From Enterocloster aldenensis (GTDB taxonomy: Bacteria > Bacillota > Clostridia > Lachnospirales > Lachnospiraceae): DNA of 64,000 nucleotides. The DNA is taken from NCBI RefSeq assembly GCF_003434055.1, contig NZ_QVEX01000006.1, forward strand, positions 62,001-126,000, written 5' to 3'. Below the pieces are notes generated by a model, which had not been told where the DNA came from, did no database searches, and saw only the letters and a program-made list of their open reading frames with translations. Positions 14,360 to 24,163 of this stretch are shown in pieces (positions within the stretch are counted from its first letter, which is position 1; each line of letters begins with the position of its first letter). Both the position numbers and the translations under genes were made by a program.

Positions 14360-16525
14360 CTACTGCGGTGCAGCCGGCAGATAGGTGTCCAACACCGTCT
14401 TATCCTTGCGCACTACCAGTCCGCTGCCGCCTGTATGTTTCACATCCTCCGCCATACTCACAAGAAGAAGGGGCGTGGGCTGATTGGGGTCTGCTGTATA
14501 GACGGCAAACCATCCCAGTTCCGTTCCGCTGGTATCGGTCTTGGAGGCCTTGATTTCCGCTGTCCCGGTCTTGCCTGCAAGAGTAAGGTCCTCCCTGTAT
14601 GCGGCCCGCCCCGTGCCTTCTGGGGAAGACACCACCTGCTTAAGGGAATTTTCAATCCGCTCCGTGATTTCCGGTGAAAATGCACCGGGAAGCCATACCT
14701 CCGGTTCCATATCTTTATCATGGACCAGGCGGGGTTTTATCACATCTCCCCGATTGGGGAACATGGTATAGAGGGAGGCCAGATGGATAGGATTAACCAA
14801 TATCTGGCCCTGTCCGTAACCGCTGTCCGCCAGCTGTATTTCTGTCTCAATGCGGTCCGTATTGGAGTACTGGGATTTGGCCACCGAGATTTCAAAGGGA
14901 AGGTCCTGGTTAAAGCCCAGGCGGTCAAGTCCGGAGGCAAAGGCATCATATCCGGTTTCCAGTGCAGCCTTTGCAAAGTAAATATTGTCGGACAGCACCA
15001 TGGCATGTTCCAGCGTGGCCGGATTGGTGTTGTGGAGTGTGGTCACATGATAATTGCCCCAGCTTTCGTCCTTTTGCCAGCTCAGCCCCTCCTCGCCATA
15101 ATCGCGGTCCGGGTCCAGGGTTCCTGCATCCAGGCCAATGGCGCCGGTTATGGGTTTAAAGGAGGAACCAGGGGCAAACCTTTGCCTGAAGCGGTTCAGC
15201 AGCGGATTGCGCACATCCTCGTTCAGCGCGGTCCACTTTTCCTGGGACATACCCAGTATGAAGTCATTGTTGTCATAGGACGGCGTGCTCACAAGGGCCA
15301 GCACCTCACCTGTATAAGGATTCATGGCAACAGAACAGCTTTTATCCTCTTTAAATGCCTGGTATATGGCGCTTTGGAGATTGCTGTCTATGGTAAGGGT
15401 AATGTTTTTACCGTCCTGCTTGGGGATGGCTGCCAGCACCCGGTTCATGGAACCGTCTTCCCGGATGATGGCAACCGTACAGCCATTGGTGCCCCGCAGT
15501 TCATTTTCAAACAAAGCCTCCATGCCGCTGCGCCCGATAACGCTGTCGGTCAGATATCCTTCCCCGGCATGTTTTTCCAGGTCCTCTGCCGTTACGTTCT
15601 GCACATATCCTATCAGGTGGGAGGCCTGCTCCCCAAGGGGATAAGAACGGACCGGCGTATCCGTAATCATGACACCCGGGATGGTCAGGAGCTCATCCTG
15701 AAGGGCGCGGTTTAGCAGGTTCTCCTCCCCTGGCTCCCCGGACTTAAGATTTAACTCATCGACCTTTTTAAGGGTCTTTAAGGGGACCAGGGAGTCGCCT
15801 TTGACCCATTTCGCGCCAAGCTTTTTTTCAATGCTTTCCGTGGAAATACCCAGAAGGGAGGAAATGCGTTCCATGTCCGAGGCAGGCTCAGCGCTCATCC
15901 TGCCAGGTACAAGACCTACCAGGGATGCGGCGCCCCGGCCTGCCAGAAGCGTTCCATTTCTGTCATAAATTTCCCCGCGTTCAGCCTTTTCCGTATACAC
16001 GCGGACCTTGTCTGTCTTGCTGAACTCAGGGAATATGACCCGGTCATTCCAGGACATATGGTAATATCCCTCTTCATTCCTTATAAAGGTCACCTGATTG
16101 GGGAATGAGACTGCCCCCGCCACTGTATTAAGGCTCATCTGGTAAGTTACCACAGCCACATTTTCCTGGGGTTCCTCCACGCTTTTGATGTCAGCCTGGA
16201 TATGGGAGGCCTCAATGCCTTCATAGATGTTCTGGTTGCGCGCAGTGAAATCCTCCAGGCTTATCTCATGGCGGCTCTGGTCGTCCAGCATATCATACAT
16301 TTTCCCGTAGCTGCCCTCGGACAGGCAGGAAATGTACCGGACAAACAATTCATCCGGCTTTGGGATGGCCGCCTGTTTCCTGGCCTGTATATAATAGTAG
16401 GATGCGCCGCCCATGCCGGCGCCTGCCAGCACAATCAGCACAAGGACCAGTATGAGGCCCTTTCCCCGCCGTATTCCCTTTTGGCGGCTCCATTTTTTCC
16501 TGCTTCTTCTCCTGCTTCCTGTCAT
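14360..16525 (-). CDS. MecA/PBP3-type class B penicillin-binding protein
   Basis: A 721-residue peptidoglycan transpeptidase. After a basic start and one membrane helix (about 24-45) comes a MecA_N (NTF2-like) domain (about 55-165), a PBP dimerisation domain (GEIYDRNGTLLA onwards) and the transpeptidase domain. Catalytic motifs are SSFK (APGSSFKPITG), SDN (VLSDNIYFAK) and KTGT (LAGKTGTAE). The MecA_N domain places it in the subgroup of PBP2a, PBP5fm and B. subtilis PbpC, several of which have low affinity for beta-lactams; whether this one does cannot be read from sequence. The start follows GGGAGGC. It lies directly after a 273-residue membrane protein gene and before the kinase remnant. Confidence 0.88.
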   Translation of the reverse strand: MTGSRRRSRKKWSRQKGIRRGKGLILVLVLIVLAGAGMGGASYYYIQARKQAAIPKPDELFVRYISCLSEGSYGKMYDMLDDQSRHEISLEDFTARNQNIYEGIEASHIQADIKSVEEPQENVAVVTYQMSLNTVAGAVSFPNQVTFIRNEEGYYHMSWNDRVIFPEFSKTDKVRVYTEKAERGEIYDRNGTLLAGRGAASLVGLVPGRMSAEPASDMERISSLLGISTESIEKKLGAKWVKGDSLVPLKTLKKVDELNLKSGEPGEENLLNRALQDELLTIPGVMITDTPVRSYPLGEQASHLIGYVQNVTAEDLEKHAGEGYLTDSVIGRSGMEALFENELRGTNGCTVAIIREDGSMNRVLAAIPKQDGKNITLTIDSNLQSAIYQAFKEDKSCSVAMNPYTGEVLALVSTPSYDNNDFILGMSQEKWTALNEDVRNPLLNRFRQRFAPGSSFKPITGAIGLDAGTLDPDRDYGEEGLSWQKDESWGNYHVTTLHNTNPATLEHAMVLSDNIYFAKAALETGYDAFASGLDRLGFNQDLPFEISVAKSQYSNTDRIETEIQLADSGYGQGQILVNPIHLASLYTMFPNRGDVIKPRLVHDKDMEPEVWLPGAFSPEITERIENSLKQVVSSPEGTGRAAYREDLTLAGKTGTAEIKASKTDTSGTELGWFAVYTADPNQPTPLLLVSMAEDVKHTGGSGLVVRKDKTVLDTYLPAAPQ

Positions 16526-17347
16526 TTAATGCCTCCCATGGTTTTTGTCGTCATAGAGTAAGTAGCGGATTAATATTAATCCAAGTCCGCCCACAATCCC
16601 CATCAATACGTACAGAAGTCCCATTTCTGCGGTTCCTTTTCCGCCGCCCCATCCCTGGCTTACAAAAGGATCCTTAAATTGGCTGGTGATATCATTCCCA
16701 TCCTTGTTAAGGAGCTGGATTTCCCCGGCTGACAGGCGGATCCGTGCATTGTCCTCCAGGCCCAGTTCTTGCCGCAGCTCCTTTATGTCCTTAAGCCATA
16801 AGAAATCCGGCTCCTCTATCTGATAGACCTGTTCATGGGTGGTCTCCTTTGCAGACCCTTCCACGGATGATACGTACGTGATACGGAATGCATCCATATC
16901 CTGGCAGCCGTGACCGGCCAGTGCCAGCAGTTCCAGATTGCTACCCTTGACCCGCAGCTGTTCCGCATAGATCCCGGCTGTGTATGGAAATGGATTGAGG
17001 CTTGCATCGGACAGACGGTATTTGCCATTGATTCCCTGTATCAGATGGACGAGGCCATGGATGTTATCCCTGTCTTCAGCGCCATAGAAAATAAAAAGAT
17101 GTTTTTTTACCTTCCCTGATGCAATCACATGCAGCGGGTCACCGGGCCGGACCGAATGCAGGCTGTTGTTCCCGTCTGTATCTATTATATAATCAGCCGC
17201 CGCCTCCATCTGCCCTTTGGCAGTATCGGCATAATGGAATTCCGAATCATACAGCACCCATAGGATCATAAGGGTGGCTGCAGCGGTAATGGCGGCAAAA
17301 AGACGCCGTGACCTGTTATCCGGTTGTCTGTTAGTGGTTTCAGGCAT
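16526..17347 (-). CDS. two-helix membrane protein upstream of the PBP, unknown
   Basis: A 273-residue protein with membrane helices near the N-terminus (about 17-35) and C-terminus (about 243-262) and an approximately 200-residue external domain between them. The ectodomain has no motif I recognise. The start is taken at ATG 17347, which has AAGGAGGG at the right distance; an upstream in-frame ATG lies before that site. Its stop is directly followed by the PBP start region, so it is probably co-transcribed and may be an envelope partner or sensor for the PBP. Confidence 0.65.
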   Translation of the reverse strand: MPETTNRQPDNRSRRLFAAITAAATLMILWVLYDSEFHYADTAKGQMEAAADYIIDTDGNNSLHSVRPGDPLHVIASGKVKKHLFIFYGAEDRDNIHGLVHLIQGINGKYRLSDASLNPFPYTAGIYAEQLRVKGSNLELLALAGHGCQDMDAFRITYVSSVEGSAKETTHEQVYQIEEPDFLWLKDIKELRQELGLEDNARIRLSAGEIQLLNKDGNDITSQFKDPFVSQGWGGGKGTAEMGLLYVLMGIVGGLGLILIRYLLYDDKNHGRH

Positions 17348-17408
17348 GATAAAATCCCTCCTTGCTGTTGGTTTTCCAATCATGTACAGGTATGGTATAT
17401 GATACCCG

Positions 17409-18854
17409 CTATATCAGGCCGCTGCCTGCCGCCCTTACCTTGCGCACCTTTCCCTTAATGGTTTTTGACTGAAGCTGCTCCAGCACCATGGGACCCTTCT
17501 GGTTCAGTATCTCCACATAGGTCAGGCTTTCCCTGACATCAATGATTCCGATATCCTCTGCCGCCACCCCGTCAATGCTGCATATGGTTCCCACAATATC
17601 CCCTGTGCGCATCTTGGATTTCCTGCCGCCGCCAATGGACAGGCGCAGGATGGAATGGTTCAGGGCCGCGTCCCTGCCTGCCCTGGGCTCTGCTTTTTTC
17701 CGCTGGAGCGCCCAGAATGCCTTTTCCTCTGCCTCGTCCGGCTCAGGCAGCGGCAGGAGCGGCAGGGCGGCGTCCATATATTCCTCCACCTTATTAAGCA
17801 TCCTCAGCTCATCCACGGTCACAAGGCTGGCGGCCCGTCCGGCCTGTCCGTTCCTGCCGGTCCGGCCAATCCGGTGCACATAGGTTTCACGCCCCGTAGG
17901 GAAATCATAGTTCACCACCAGGGAAATGCCTTCAAAGTCAATGCCCCTGGCAGCCACGTCTGTGGCAATCAGGTACCGGAACCCGCCCCGGCGGAATGCA
18001 TCCACATGCTTAAGCCTCTCCGCCTGCTCCATTTCCCCGTGGATCATACCGCAGAAAATGCGGTCCCTCCGCAGTTTCTGGAACAGTACGTTGACCATCT
18101 CCCGGGTTCCGCAGAATATCATGCATCTGTCCGGATTTTCCTTAATCAGAATGTTTTTAAACCCACCATACTTTTCTTCCTGCAAAACCTGATACACGGA
18201 CTGTTCGATTGCAGGCGGCGCCTTCACCTCATCCTCCATGGAAATGAACACTGCTTCTGACACAGCCGCCTCCGTCAGTTCCTGTACCCGCCCGTCCAGT
18301 GTGGCTGAGAACAGGAAGGTGGTCCTGTGGTTTGGAAGCATGGAAAGGATTTGCTGTACGTCCTCCAGAAATCCCATGTCCAGCATCAGATCCGCCTCGT
18401 CAATCACCAGGAAACGTACCGTTGAAAGACAAAGGCTGCCCCTGCGCAGGTGGTCCATGACGCGTCCCGGTGTGCCCACCACGATATGGGATTTCTGTTT
18501 CAGGGTCCGGATCTGCTTGTCAATGGGAAAACCTCCGAACACAGCCGGGACCTTGAGCCGCTTCTTCCTTCCCACCTGGAAGAGTTCGCGGCTTACCTGT
18601 ACGGCCAGCTCCCTGGTCGGCTCCAGTACAAGGGCCTGGGGAAGGTTCTCCTCCCACACGGCCTTTTCACAGATCGGGACGGCAAAGGCCAGTGTCTTGC
18701 CCGTGCCGGTCTGGGAACGGGCAGCGATATCCCGCCCATTCAGGGCCGCCGGGATCACGGCTTCCTGGATAGGTGTAGGCGTCGTGTATCCCAGCAGTGT
18801 CAGTGCGTCAAGGATGGGCTGCGATAAATTGTATGCTGCAAATTGATTTGTCAT
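17409..18854 (-). CDS. dbpA: DEAD-box RNA helicase, DbpA/YxiN type
   Basis: A 481-residue ATP-dependent RNA helicase. Motifs in order: Q motif (TPTPIQ), Walker A (SQTGTGKT), PTRELA, GTPGR, DEAD as VIDEADLMLDMGF, SAT, then the second RecA domain with ARGIDF and HRIGRTGR. The last 75 residues form a DbpA-type RNA-binding domain (LRLSIGGGRKSKM to VRKVRAAG), which in DbpA and B. subtilis YxiN binds hairpin 92 of 23S rRNA during 50S assembly. The same role is likely here. It lies 12 bases after the XRE-family gene on the same strand, so they form a two-gene operon. Confidence 0.9.
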   Translation of the reverse strand: MTNQFAAYNLSQPILDALTLLGYTTPTPIQEAVIPAALNGRDIAARSQTGTGKTLAFAVPICEKAVWEENLPQALVLEPTRELAVQVSRELFQVGRKKRLKVPAVFGGFPIDKQIRTLKQKSHIVVGTPGRVMDHLRRGSLCLSTVRFLVIDEADLMLDMGFLEDVQQILSMLPNHRTTFLFSATLDGRVQELTEAAVSEAVFISMEDEVKAPPAIEQSVYQVLQEEKYGGFKNILIKENPDRCMIFCGTREMVNVLFQKLRRDRIFCGMIHGEMEQAERLKHVDAFRRGGFRYLIATDVAARGIDFEGISLVVNYDFPTGRETYVHRIGRTGRNGQAGRAASLVTVDELRMLNKVEEYMDAALPLLPLPEPDEAEEKAFWALQRKKAEPRAGRDAALNHSILRLSIGGGRKSKMRTGDIVGTICSIDGVAAEDIGIIDVRESLTYVEILNQKGPMVLEQLQSKTIKGKVRKVRAAGSGLI

Positions 18855-18866
18855 ATGGTCCTCTTT

Positions 18867-19595
18867 CTATAGTCCTCTGTTGTCCACAATCAACATGTTT
18901 AATTTCTGCCATTTCTGTAGTTCCTTCTTGGTGATAAGGAGCTGCTGTTTAAAGCGTTCCGTGTGCTCCTGGGGCGTCAGGGTCACAAGGCATTTGAATG
19001 CGCAGGGCATGAAATCAGCGCTGGAAATCCCGCACAGCAGCCCATCCGTGGAATCACGGATTTCCAGGGGATTGAAGATATAGAGCAGATCCTCCTCCAG
19101 GGCATTGCACTGGTTCACAAAGGAAAAACGTATCAGCATATCACTGTAGACCACCTTGCCTGTATAATAGATCTCACTGCTCCTGCCCGTGGGCGTCACT
19201 GCGCTGATGGACAGGGTTGCCTCAAAGTTGCCCGGTGAGTTTTCCCTCTCATATATATCGATAATCCCATCCTTCAGCCTTTTATAACGGCCGTCATAAA
19301 AATAGAAATACAGCCGTTTGGCCTGGTAAAAGGGGCTTTTGGCAGAATGGTTCAGGGGCTGCTTCGCGGTCTTTGGGACCGGCGGGTTAAAATCCATCAG
19401 CTGGCCAGGGCTGACCATCAGCACATCCGCTATCTCAGACAAGGTTTCCACGTCCAGCGTGATCTCACCATTTTCATATTTGCTCACACTGGCCCGGCTT
19501 TTGTGAATCAGATCCGCCAATTGCTGCAGGGTCAGTTCCCTGGCCTTCCTGTACATGCGGATGCGCCCGCCAATATGTTCATTGATCCTGCTCAT
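18867..19595 (-). CDS. XRE-family helix-turn-helix regulator
   Basis: A 242-residue protein with an N-terminal HTH_3 domain (about 8-64; LTLQQLADLIHKSRASVSKY, then ENGEITLDVETLSEIADVL) and a C-terminal beta-rich domain of about 150 residues with no recognised family. It is the first gene of a pair with the DbpA helicase. The intergenic space upstream contains a palindrome (19692-19719) that could be its operator. The ligand, if any, is unknown. Confidence 0.75.
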   Translation of the reverse strand: MSRINEHIGGRIRMYRKARELTLQQLADLIHKSRASVSKYENGEITLDVETLSEIADVLMVSPGQLMDFNPPVPKTAKQPLNHSAKSPFYQAKRLYFYFYDGRYKRLKDGIIDIYERENSPGNFEATLSISAVTPTGRSSEIYYTGKVVYSDMLIRFSFVNQCNALEEDLLYIFNPLEIRDSTDGLLCGISSADFMPCAFKCLVTLTPQEHTERFKQQLLITKKELQKWQKLNMLIVDNRGL

Positions 19596-19691
19596 GATTC
19601 CTCCTGAAAGTTTCTTTAGAATATATCATCATCCATATGGGATGTGTCCAGTTTCCTATCATACACCATCCTTCCGGATAATTCTACTCTA

Positions 19692-19719
19692 AATAAACTT
19701 TTAGGCAAAAAAGTTTATT
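19692..19719. promoter_or_regulatory. AT-rich palindrome between divergent genes
   Basis: AATAAACTTTT (19692-19702) is the inverted copy of AAAAGTTTATT (19709-19719), with a six-base centre. It lies between the divergent XRE regulator and transporter genes and is a candidate operator. The rest of the 280-base gap holds no gene I can support. Confidence 0.4.
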
Positions 19720-19877
19720 GAAATGAAACACGGGCACATTTGATTTATAAAGTAATTCTGATAAACTATTTGAGGTTTTCCTTATGAGGTTATCCTTTAA
19801 GCTTAATCATAAACATGAGAAAAAACATTCAATCAAAAATATTCAATAGAAAACATAAGAAGAAACAGGGGGATTTT

Positions 19878-21299
19878 ATGGATACCAAAAAGAAAAGCAG
19901 TTTCAGCGGCTCCATCGGTTTTGTTTTATCCGCGGCCGGAAGTGCGGTTGGGGTGGGAAATATATGGCGGTTTCCTTATCTGGCGGCTAAGGACGGGGGC
20001 GGCTTGTTCCTGATCATCTATCTGGTGCTGGTACTCACCTTTGGATTTACGCTTCTGACCACGGACGTTACCATTGGAAGGAAGACAAAGCAGAATGCAC
20101 TTAAGGCATTTGGGGCCATCAATAAAAAATGGAATTTCCTGGGTTATCTCACCTTCCTGGTCCCTGCCCTGATCATGACCTACTATTCCGTAATTGGGGG
20201 CTGGGTCACGAAATACATTGTCACTTACATGACTGCCCGGGGCGCGGAGGCTGCAAAGGATGGATATTTCACATCCTTCATCACATCCAAGGCCTCGCCC
20301 ATCTTTTTCATGCTGATTTTCCTGGCTGCAACCGCCTTTATCGTGTACCGGGGCGTGGAGAAAGGGATTGAGCAGTTTTCCAGAATCATCATGCCGGGAT
20401 TGATTTTCATGATTATGGGCATTGCGCTTTTCTCCCTTACCCTCAAGTATACGGATGGGAACGGGGTCACACGTACAGGCCTTCAGGGACTGGGGGTATA
20501 TATCATCCCCAGCCTGGACGGGATTACATTAAAGCGCTTCCTGGAAATCCTCCTGGACGCCATGAGCCAGCTGTTCTTTTCCTTAAGCGTTTCCATGGGA
20601 ATCATGATTACATACGGTTCCTATGTGAAAAAGGAGGTTAACCTGAACCGCTCCTTAAGCCAGATTGAATTTTTTGACACAGGTGTTGCGTTCCTGGCCG
20701 GGCTTATGATTATTCCCGCTGTGTTCGTGTTCTCCGGAACCGAAGGCATGGCGTCCGGCCCAAGCCTGATGTTTGTGTCCCTTCCAAAGGTCTTTAACTC
20801 CATGGGCCGGGCCGGCGCCCTGATTGGCCTTGTATTTTTCATCATGGTGGCATTTGCAGCCCTGACCTCCTGTATCTCCATTATGGAGACACTGGTTGCC
20901 AACTGCATGGAGCTGTTCCACAAGTCCCGCCAACAGATGAGCCTGCTCATTGGCATCCTGTTCGCAGGCGCCGCCGGGGTCATCTGTATGGGTTACAATA
21001 TTTTTTACTTTGAAATGCCTCTGCCAAACGGACAGACCGCCCAGCTGCTGGATTTGATGGATTATATCAGCAACAGCTTCCTGATGCCGTTCATCTCATT
21101 GCTGACCTGCATCTTTGTGGGATGGGTCATCAAACCGGCCTGGATTGATGAAGAGATGGAAGTAAATGGGAATGTATTCAGACGCAAGAAGATGTATGCA
21201 TTTATGATACGCTATGTGACGCCAATCATGATGGCAGTCCTGTTTTTACAGTCAGCCGGTATTTTTACCATGATCCGCGGTTTATTTTGCCCAATATAG
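19878..21299 (+). CDS. SNF-family sodium-dependent transporter
   Basis: A 473-residue membrane protein of the neurotransmitter:sodium symporter family (LeuT-like). The first helix has the family signature AAGSAVGVGNIWRFPYLAAK with the unwound sodium- and substrate-binding region; eleven or twelve helices follow, as is usual for bacterial members. Likely substrates are amino acids or related amines, taken up with sodium; the exact one cannot be told. ATG 19878 has a clear AGGGGGA site; an in-frame ATG 63 bases upstream has none. It stands alone, divergent from the XRE regulator. Confidence 0.88.
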   Translation: MDTKKKSSFSGSIGFVLSAAGSAVGVGNIWRFPYLAAKDGGGLFLIIYLVLVLTFGFTLLTTDVTIGRKTKQNALKAFGAINKKWNFLGYLTFLVPALIMTYYSVIGGWVTKYIVTYMTARGAEAAKDGYFTSFITSKASPIFFMLIFLAATAFIVYRGVEKGIEQFSRIIMPGLIFMIMGIALFSLTLKYTDGNGVTRTGLQGLGVYIIPSLDGITLKRFLEILLDAMSQLFFSLSVSMGIMITYGSYVKKEVNLNRSLSQIEFFDTGVAFLAGLMIIPAVFVFSGTEGMASGPSLMFVSLPKVFNSMGRAGALIGLVFFIMVAFAALTSCISIMETLVANCMELFHKSRQQMSLLIGILFAGAAGVICMGYNIFYFEMPLPNGQTAQLLDLMDYISNSFLMPFISLLTCIFVGWVIKPAWIDEEMEVNGNVFRRKKMYAFMIRYVTPIMMAVLFLQSAGIFTMIRGLFCPI

Positions 21300-21310
21300 T
21301 GATTTTACTT

Positions 21311-21877
21311 TTACTCAATCTTCCCTATGCTGGGGAAGTACCGGAATAAGACCTTGGCCTTTATCTCATCCTCTGTCACATATGGGTCCTCCCATCCGCG
21401 GGCGTCAATGGAATGATTCCTGTTATCGCCAAGCATCAGGTAACAGCCCTCAGGCACCTCAAAGTGATAGTCCTTTGAATCCATGGCCTCCGGCAGGTAG
21501 GTCTCCTGCAGCGGTGTGTCTGAGCCATTGATAAAGACCTTGTCTTCCCGGATATCAACTGTCTCCCCGGGCAGGCCAATGACACGTTTTACCAGCCGTG
21601 TCTTATCCTTACCCGGCTCCGCCTTGTGGGTAAAGATAACAATGTCCCCGCGCTCAGGTGTATTCCCAAAATAATAGGAAAGCCTGGAACCAAGGATCCG
21701 GTCCCCTGTCATGATGGTATTCTCCATGGAGGCCGAGGGGACCCGGCTGTTTGCCACCACAAAGGTATTCAGGCAGAATGCGATTACTGCTGCCGCTATT
21801 ATGATCTGAAGCCATTCCAGGATTTCCTTCTTCCTGTCCTTTGGCTCCTGCTGGTCCGTATTTGTCTGTTTTTTCAT
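21311..21877 (-). CDS. lepB: signal peptidase I
   Basis: A 188-residue type I signal peptidase, the membrane protease that releases exported proteins from their signal peptides. It has one N-terminal membrane helix (about 18-38), the catalytic Ser in SRVPSASMENTI, the catalytic Lys in RLVKRVIGLPGE, and the C-terminal GDNRNHSIDARGW box. The start is taken at the ATG with GTGAGG six bases upstream. Two small membrane proteins on the same strand precede it, almost overlapping, so the three form one operon. Confidence 0.9.
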   Translation of the reverse strand: MKKQTNTDQQEPKDRKKEILEWLQIIIAAAVIAFCLNTFVVANSRVPSASMENTIMTGDRILGSRLSYYFGNTPERGDIVIFTHKAEPGKDKTRLVKRVIGLPGETVDIREDKVFINGSDTPLQETYLPEAMDSKDYHFEVPEGCYLMLGDNRNHSIDARGWEDPYVTEDEIKAKVLFRYFPSIGKIE

Positions 21878-21885
21878 GGTAATCC

Positions 21886-22131
21886 TCACATTATTTTTTT
21901 AAATATCCCCTTTGTATCCCTTGGCTGCCGCCTTCCCCGCTTAAAATCCATGACCATACATCCGGCCAGCGCGGCTGCCGATACAATTGTCACAATCAGT
22001 ATGGCCTTGCCGCCAGGAGAGGCCAGCCACTGCTGCCCCGCCAGGCTGTACCTGACATGGCCGCAGGCAAGGCAGTTAATCAGGCACAGAAAAGCAATCA
22101 ATCCCCACAGACGCCATTTATTTGCCCTCAT
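21886..22131 (-). CDS. small two-helix membrane protein
   Basis: An 81-residue protein with two hydrophobic segments (about 8-23 and 42-60) and a very basic C-terminus (KRGRRQPRD, FKKIM). ATG 22131 has AAGGAGGGG. It overlaps the upstream gene by four bases and ends eight bases before lepB. No family recognised; possibly a partner in membrane protein handling with the signal peptidase. Confidence 0.65.
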   Translation of the reverse strand: MRANKWRLWGLIAFLCLINCLACGHVRYSLAGQQWLASPGGKAILIVTIVSAAALAGCMVMDFKRGRRQPRDTKGIFKKIM

Positions 22132-22472
22132 AAGCCCCTCCTTTCGTGCGGATTCTGTGTTTTACGAAGCAGATATCCGGTCAGATTACCGGCCAGGGCG
22201 ATAATCCCGTAAATCAGGCTGTAAATCCAAGCACTTATGTTATAATAGATAAAAAGTGATGGAAGGAACAATATTGCCACTATGAAGGCGTATGACAGAT
22301 GAAAGGAATGACGGATACCATAAAATACAGATGACACAAAGCAGATAAAAGGCAGGATGATCAAAAGCATGATCATCGCCGAACCAGTGTCCCTGATTAA
22401 AAGCGGGAGTATATAGAAATCAATGATAATAACCAGCAGATATGGAAACACGAATCGAAACGTTGGCGTCAT
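22128..22472 (-). CDS. four-helix small membrane protein
   Basis: A 114-residue protein made of four predicted membrane helices with short loops and a charged tail (RKTQNPHERRGL). The ATG at 22472 lies behind GGAGGAAG. It is the first gene of the three-gene signal peptidase operon and overlaps the next gene by four bases. Unknown function. Confidence 0.65.
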   Translation of the reverse strand: MTPTFRFVFPYLLVIIIDFYILPLLIRDTGSAMIMLLIILPFICFVSSVFYGIRHSFHLSYAFIVAILFLPSLFIYYNISAWIYSLIYGIIALAGNLTGYLLRKTQNPHERRGL

Positions 22473-22615
22473 GGCGGCTTCCTCCATCCTATATACTTTA
22501 TTTTACTACTTTTATTTTAGTAGAAAAAAGAAAATATGGATAGTATATATTCTATTAAGATTTTATGACAAATCACACGGAACACACACCGGACCATGAA
22601 AGCGGGGAATGACAA

Positions 22616-23581
22616 ATGGATGTATCAAAAGAAATTTACTATGCAGGCGGCTGTTTCTGGGGCGTGGAGGAATATTTCTCCAGGGTTCCCGGTGTCCTTG
22701 ACACGATCTCGGGTTATGCCAACAGTGATATTAAGGATCCGTCCTATGAAGAAGTATGCTCCGGCACAACAGGGGCTGCAGAGGCTGTCCGTGTGGTGTA
22801 TGACCCGGCCGTGGTCACACTGGGCATACTGACACGGCTGTTTTTTAAGATAATTGACCCGGTAAGCATCAACCGGCAGGGAAATGACAGGGGAAGCCAG
22901 TACAGGACAGGCATCTACTATACGGATGGGAAAGACCGGGCGCAAATCCGGCCCATCATTGCCGCAGTACAAAAAGACCATGAAAAACCGCTGGCAGTTG
23001 AGTTCATGGCCCTTAAAAGCTTTTATCCTGCCGAGGATTATCACCAGGACTATCTGCGGGTGCATCCCGGAGGTTACTGCCATATTGATTTTAGCAGCCT
23101 TAACAGCCTGGATGTGCGCACGGATAAAACCGTGGGAATCCGTAAGGACATCCGGGAACTGCAGGGCACACTGACAAAGGAACAGTATGAAGTGACCCAG
23201 AATGCAGCCACGGAACGTCCATTTTCCGGCCAATACTGGACGACCAGGGAGCCGGGCATCTATGTGGATGTGGTGACCGGGGAGCCGCTCTTTCTTTCGG
23301 ATGACAAATATGATTCCGGCTGCGGCTGGCCCAGCTTCACAAGACCCGTCCATCCCGGTGCAATCACGGAACATCACGATACCAGCCATGGTATGACGCG
23401 TGTGGAAATCCGAAGCCGTGAAGGCGGTTCCCATCTGGGTCATGTGTTTCCGGACGGCCCCTTAGAAAAGGGAGGGCTGCGCTACTGCATCAACAGCGCC
23501 TCCCTCCGTTTCATACCCCTAAGCCAGATGGAGGCAGAGGGATACGGGGCCTATTGCCCTATGATTATTTCTTCCTTATAA
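22616..23581 (+). CDS. msrAB: fused methionine sulfoxide reductase MsrA-MsrB
   Basis: A 321-residue fusion enzyme that repairs both stereoisomers of oxidised methionine. The N-terminal MsrA domain (1-160) has the active GCFWG motif (13-17) and the [16 protein letters not shown] region. The C-terminal MsrB domain (about 180-321) has [20 protein letters not shown], the CGWPSF motif and the catalytic Cys in [11 protein letters not shown]. The zinc-binding CxxC pairs of many MsrB proteins are absent, as in the zinc-free subtype. Its 3' end overlaps the convergent prfH gene by 17 bases. Confidence 0.92.
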   Translation: MDVSKEIYYAGGCFWGVEEYFSRVPGVLDTISGYANSDIKDPSYEEVCSGTTGAAEAVRVVYDPAVVTLGILTRLFFKIIDPVSINRQGNDRGSQYRTGIYYTDGKDRAQIRPIIAAVQKDHEKPLAVEFMALKSFYPAEDYHQDYLRVHPGGYCHIDFSSLNSLDVRTDKTVGIRKDIRELQGTLTKEQYEVTQNAATERPFSGQYWTTREPGIYVDVVTGEPLFLSDDKYDSGCGWPSFTRPVHPGAITEHHDTSHGMTRVEIRSREGGSHLGHVFPDGPLEKGGLRYCINSASLRFIPLSQMEAEGYGAYCPMIISSL

Positions 23582-24155
23582 AATCCATGCCCTCGTAAAC
23601 CCTCACCGGATTCCCGCGTTCCAGGCGGGTGTGTTCCATCCATGCCAGTTCCTTTTCCCTGCGCCTGTTGTCCAGTTCCATATCTGCAAGGATATCGCAC
23701 AGACGGTTCATGGCCAGCTTTTTATTCATGTGCTGGCTGCGGGCCTCTGTGGACACAACCGATATCCCGGTGGGGACATGGATGACGCGCACCCCTGTCT
23801 CCACCTTATTTACATGCTGTCCTCCCTTGCCTTTGCTGCGGAAGGTTTCGAAACGGAGCTTCATGTCCCCCTGGGTATCAGGCAGCTGTTCCAGGACGCT
23901 CACATCAATAAACCAGTTCTTGCGTCTGTGCTTTGGACGGAAAGGACTTCTGCATATCCAGAGCACGCTGCCTTCCAGTTCCCGCATATCCTCCTCTGTC
24001 TCAAACAGTATGGAAGAATACCCTTTACCTCCTTTTGCACGGACACTCTGGATCAGGCGTATATCCCTCCCCTCCTTTTGTAGCTGTCTGTAAAATAATT
24101 CCACTGCAAGTCCGCACTCCGCCGGGCCCTGCCCGGAACTGATCTGTACCCTCAT
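23565..24155 (-). CDS. prfH: peptide chain release factor homolog PrfH
   Basis: A 196-residue release-factor-like protein with the peptidyl-hydrolase GGQ motif ([18 protein letters not shown], near residue 115). It lacks the codon-recognition domains of RF1/RF2. This is the PrfH family, usually found beside an RtcB-type RNA ligase, as it is here: rtcB lies nine bases upstream on the same strand. Published work on the pair indicates that PrfH releases peptides from ribosomes damaged in the 16S decoding centre, after which RtcB re-ligates the rRNA. The same role is inferred here. The start follows AGGTGAGGGC. Confidence 0.88.
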   Translation of the reverse strand: MRVQISSGQGPAECGLAVELFYRQLQKEGRDIRLIQSVRAKGGKGYSSILFETEEDMRELEGSVLWICRSPFRPKHRRKNWFIDVSVLEQLPDTQGDMKLRFETFRSKGKGGQHVNKVETGVRVIHVPTGISVVSTEARSQHMNKKLAMNRLCDILADMELDNRRREKELAWMEHTRLERGNPVRVYEGMDFIRKK

Positions 24156-24163
24156 GCCCTCAC

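Noticed and set aside
14720..15715. A 331-codon plus-strand frame opposite the PBP gene
   Set aside because: It runs antisense to a protein with complete PBP motifs, has no ribosome-binding site and no recognisable domain; it is a shadow in GC-rich coding DNA.
22625..23443. A 272-codon minus-strand frame inside msrAB
   Set aside because: It is antisense to a clear MsrA-MsrB fusion with intact active sites and has no family features.
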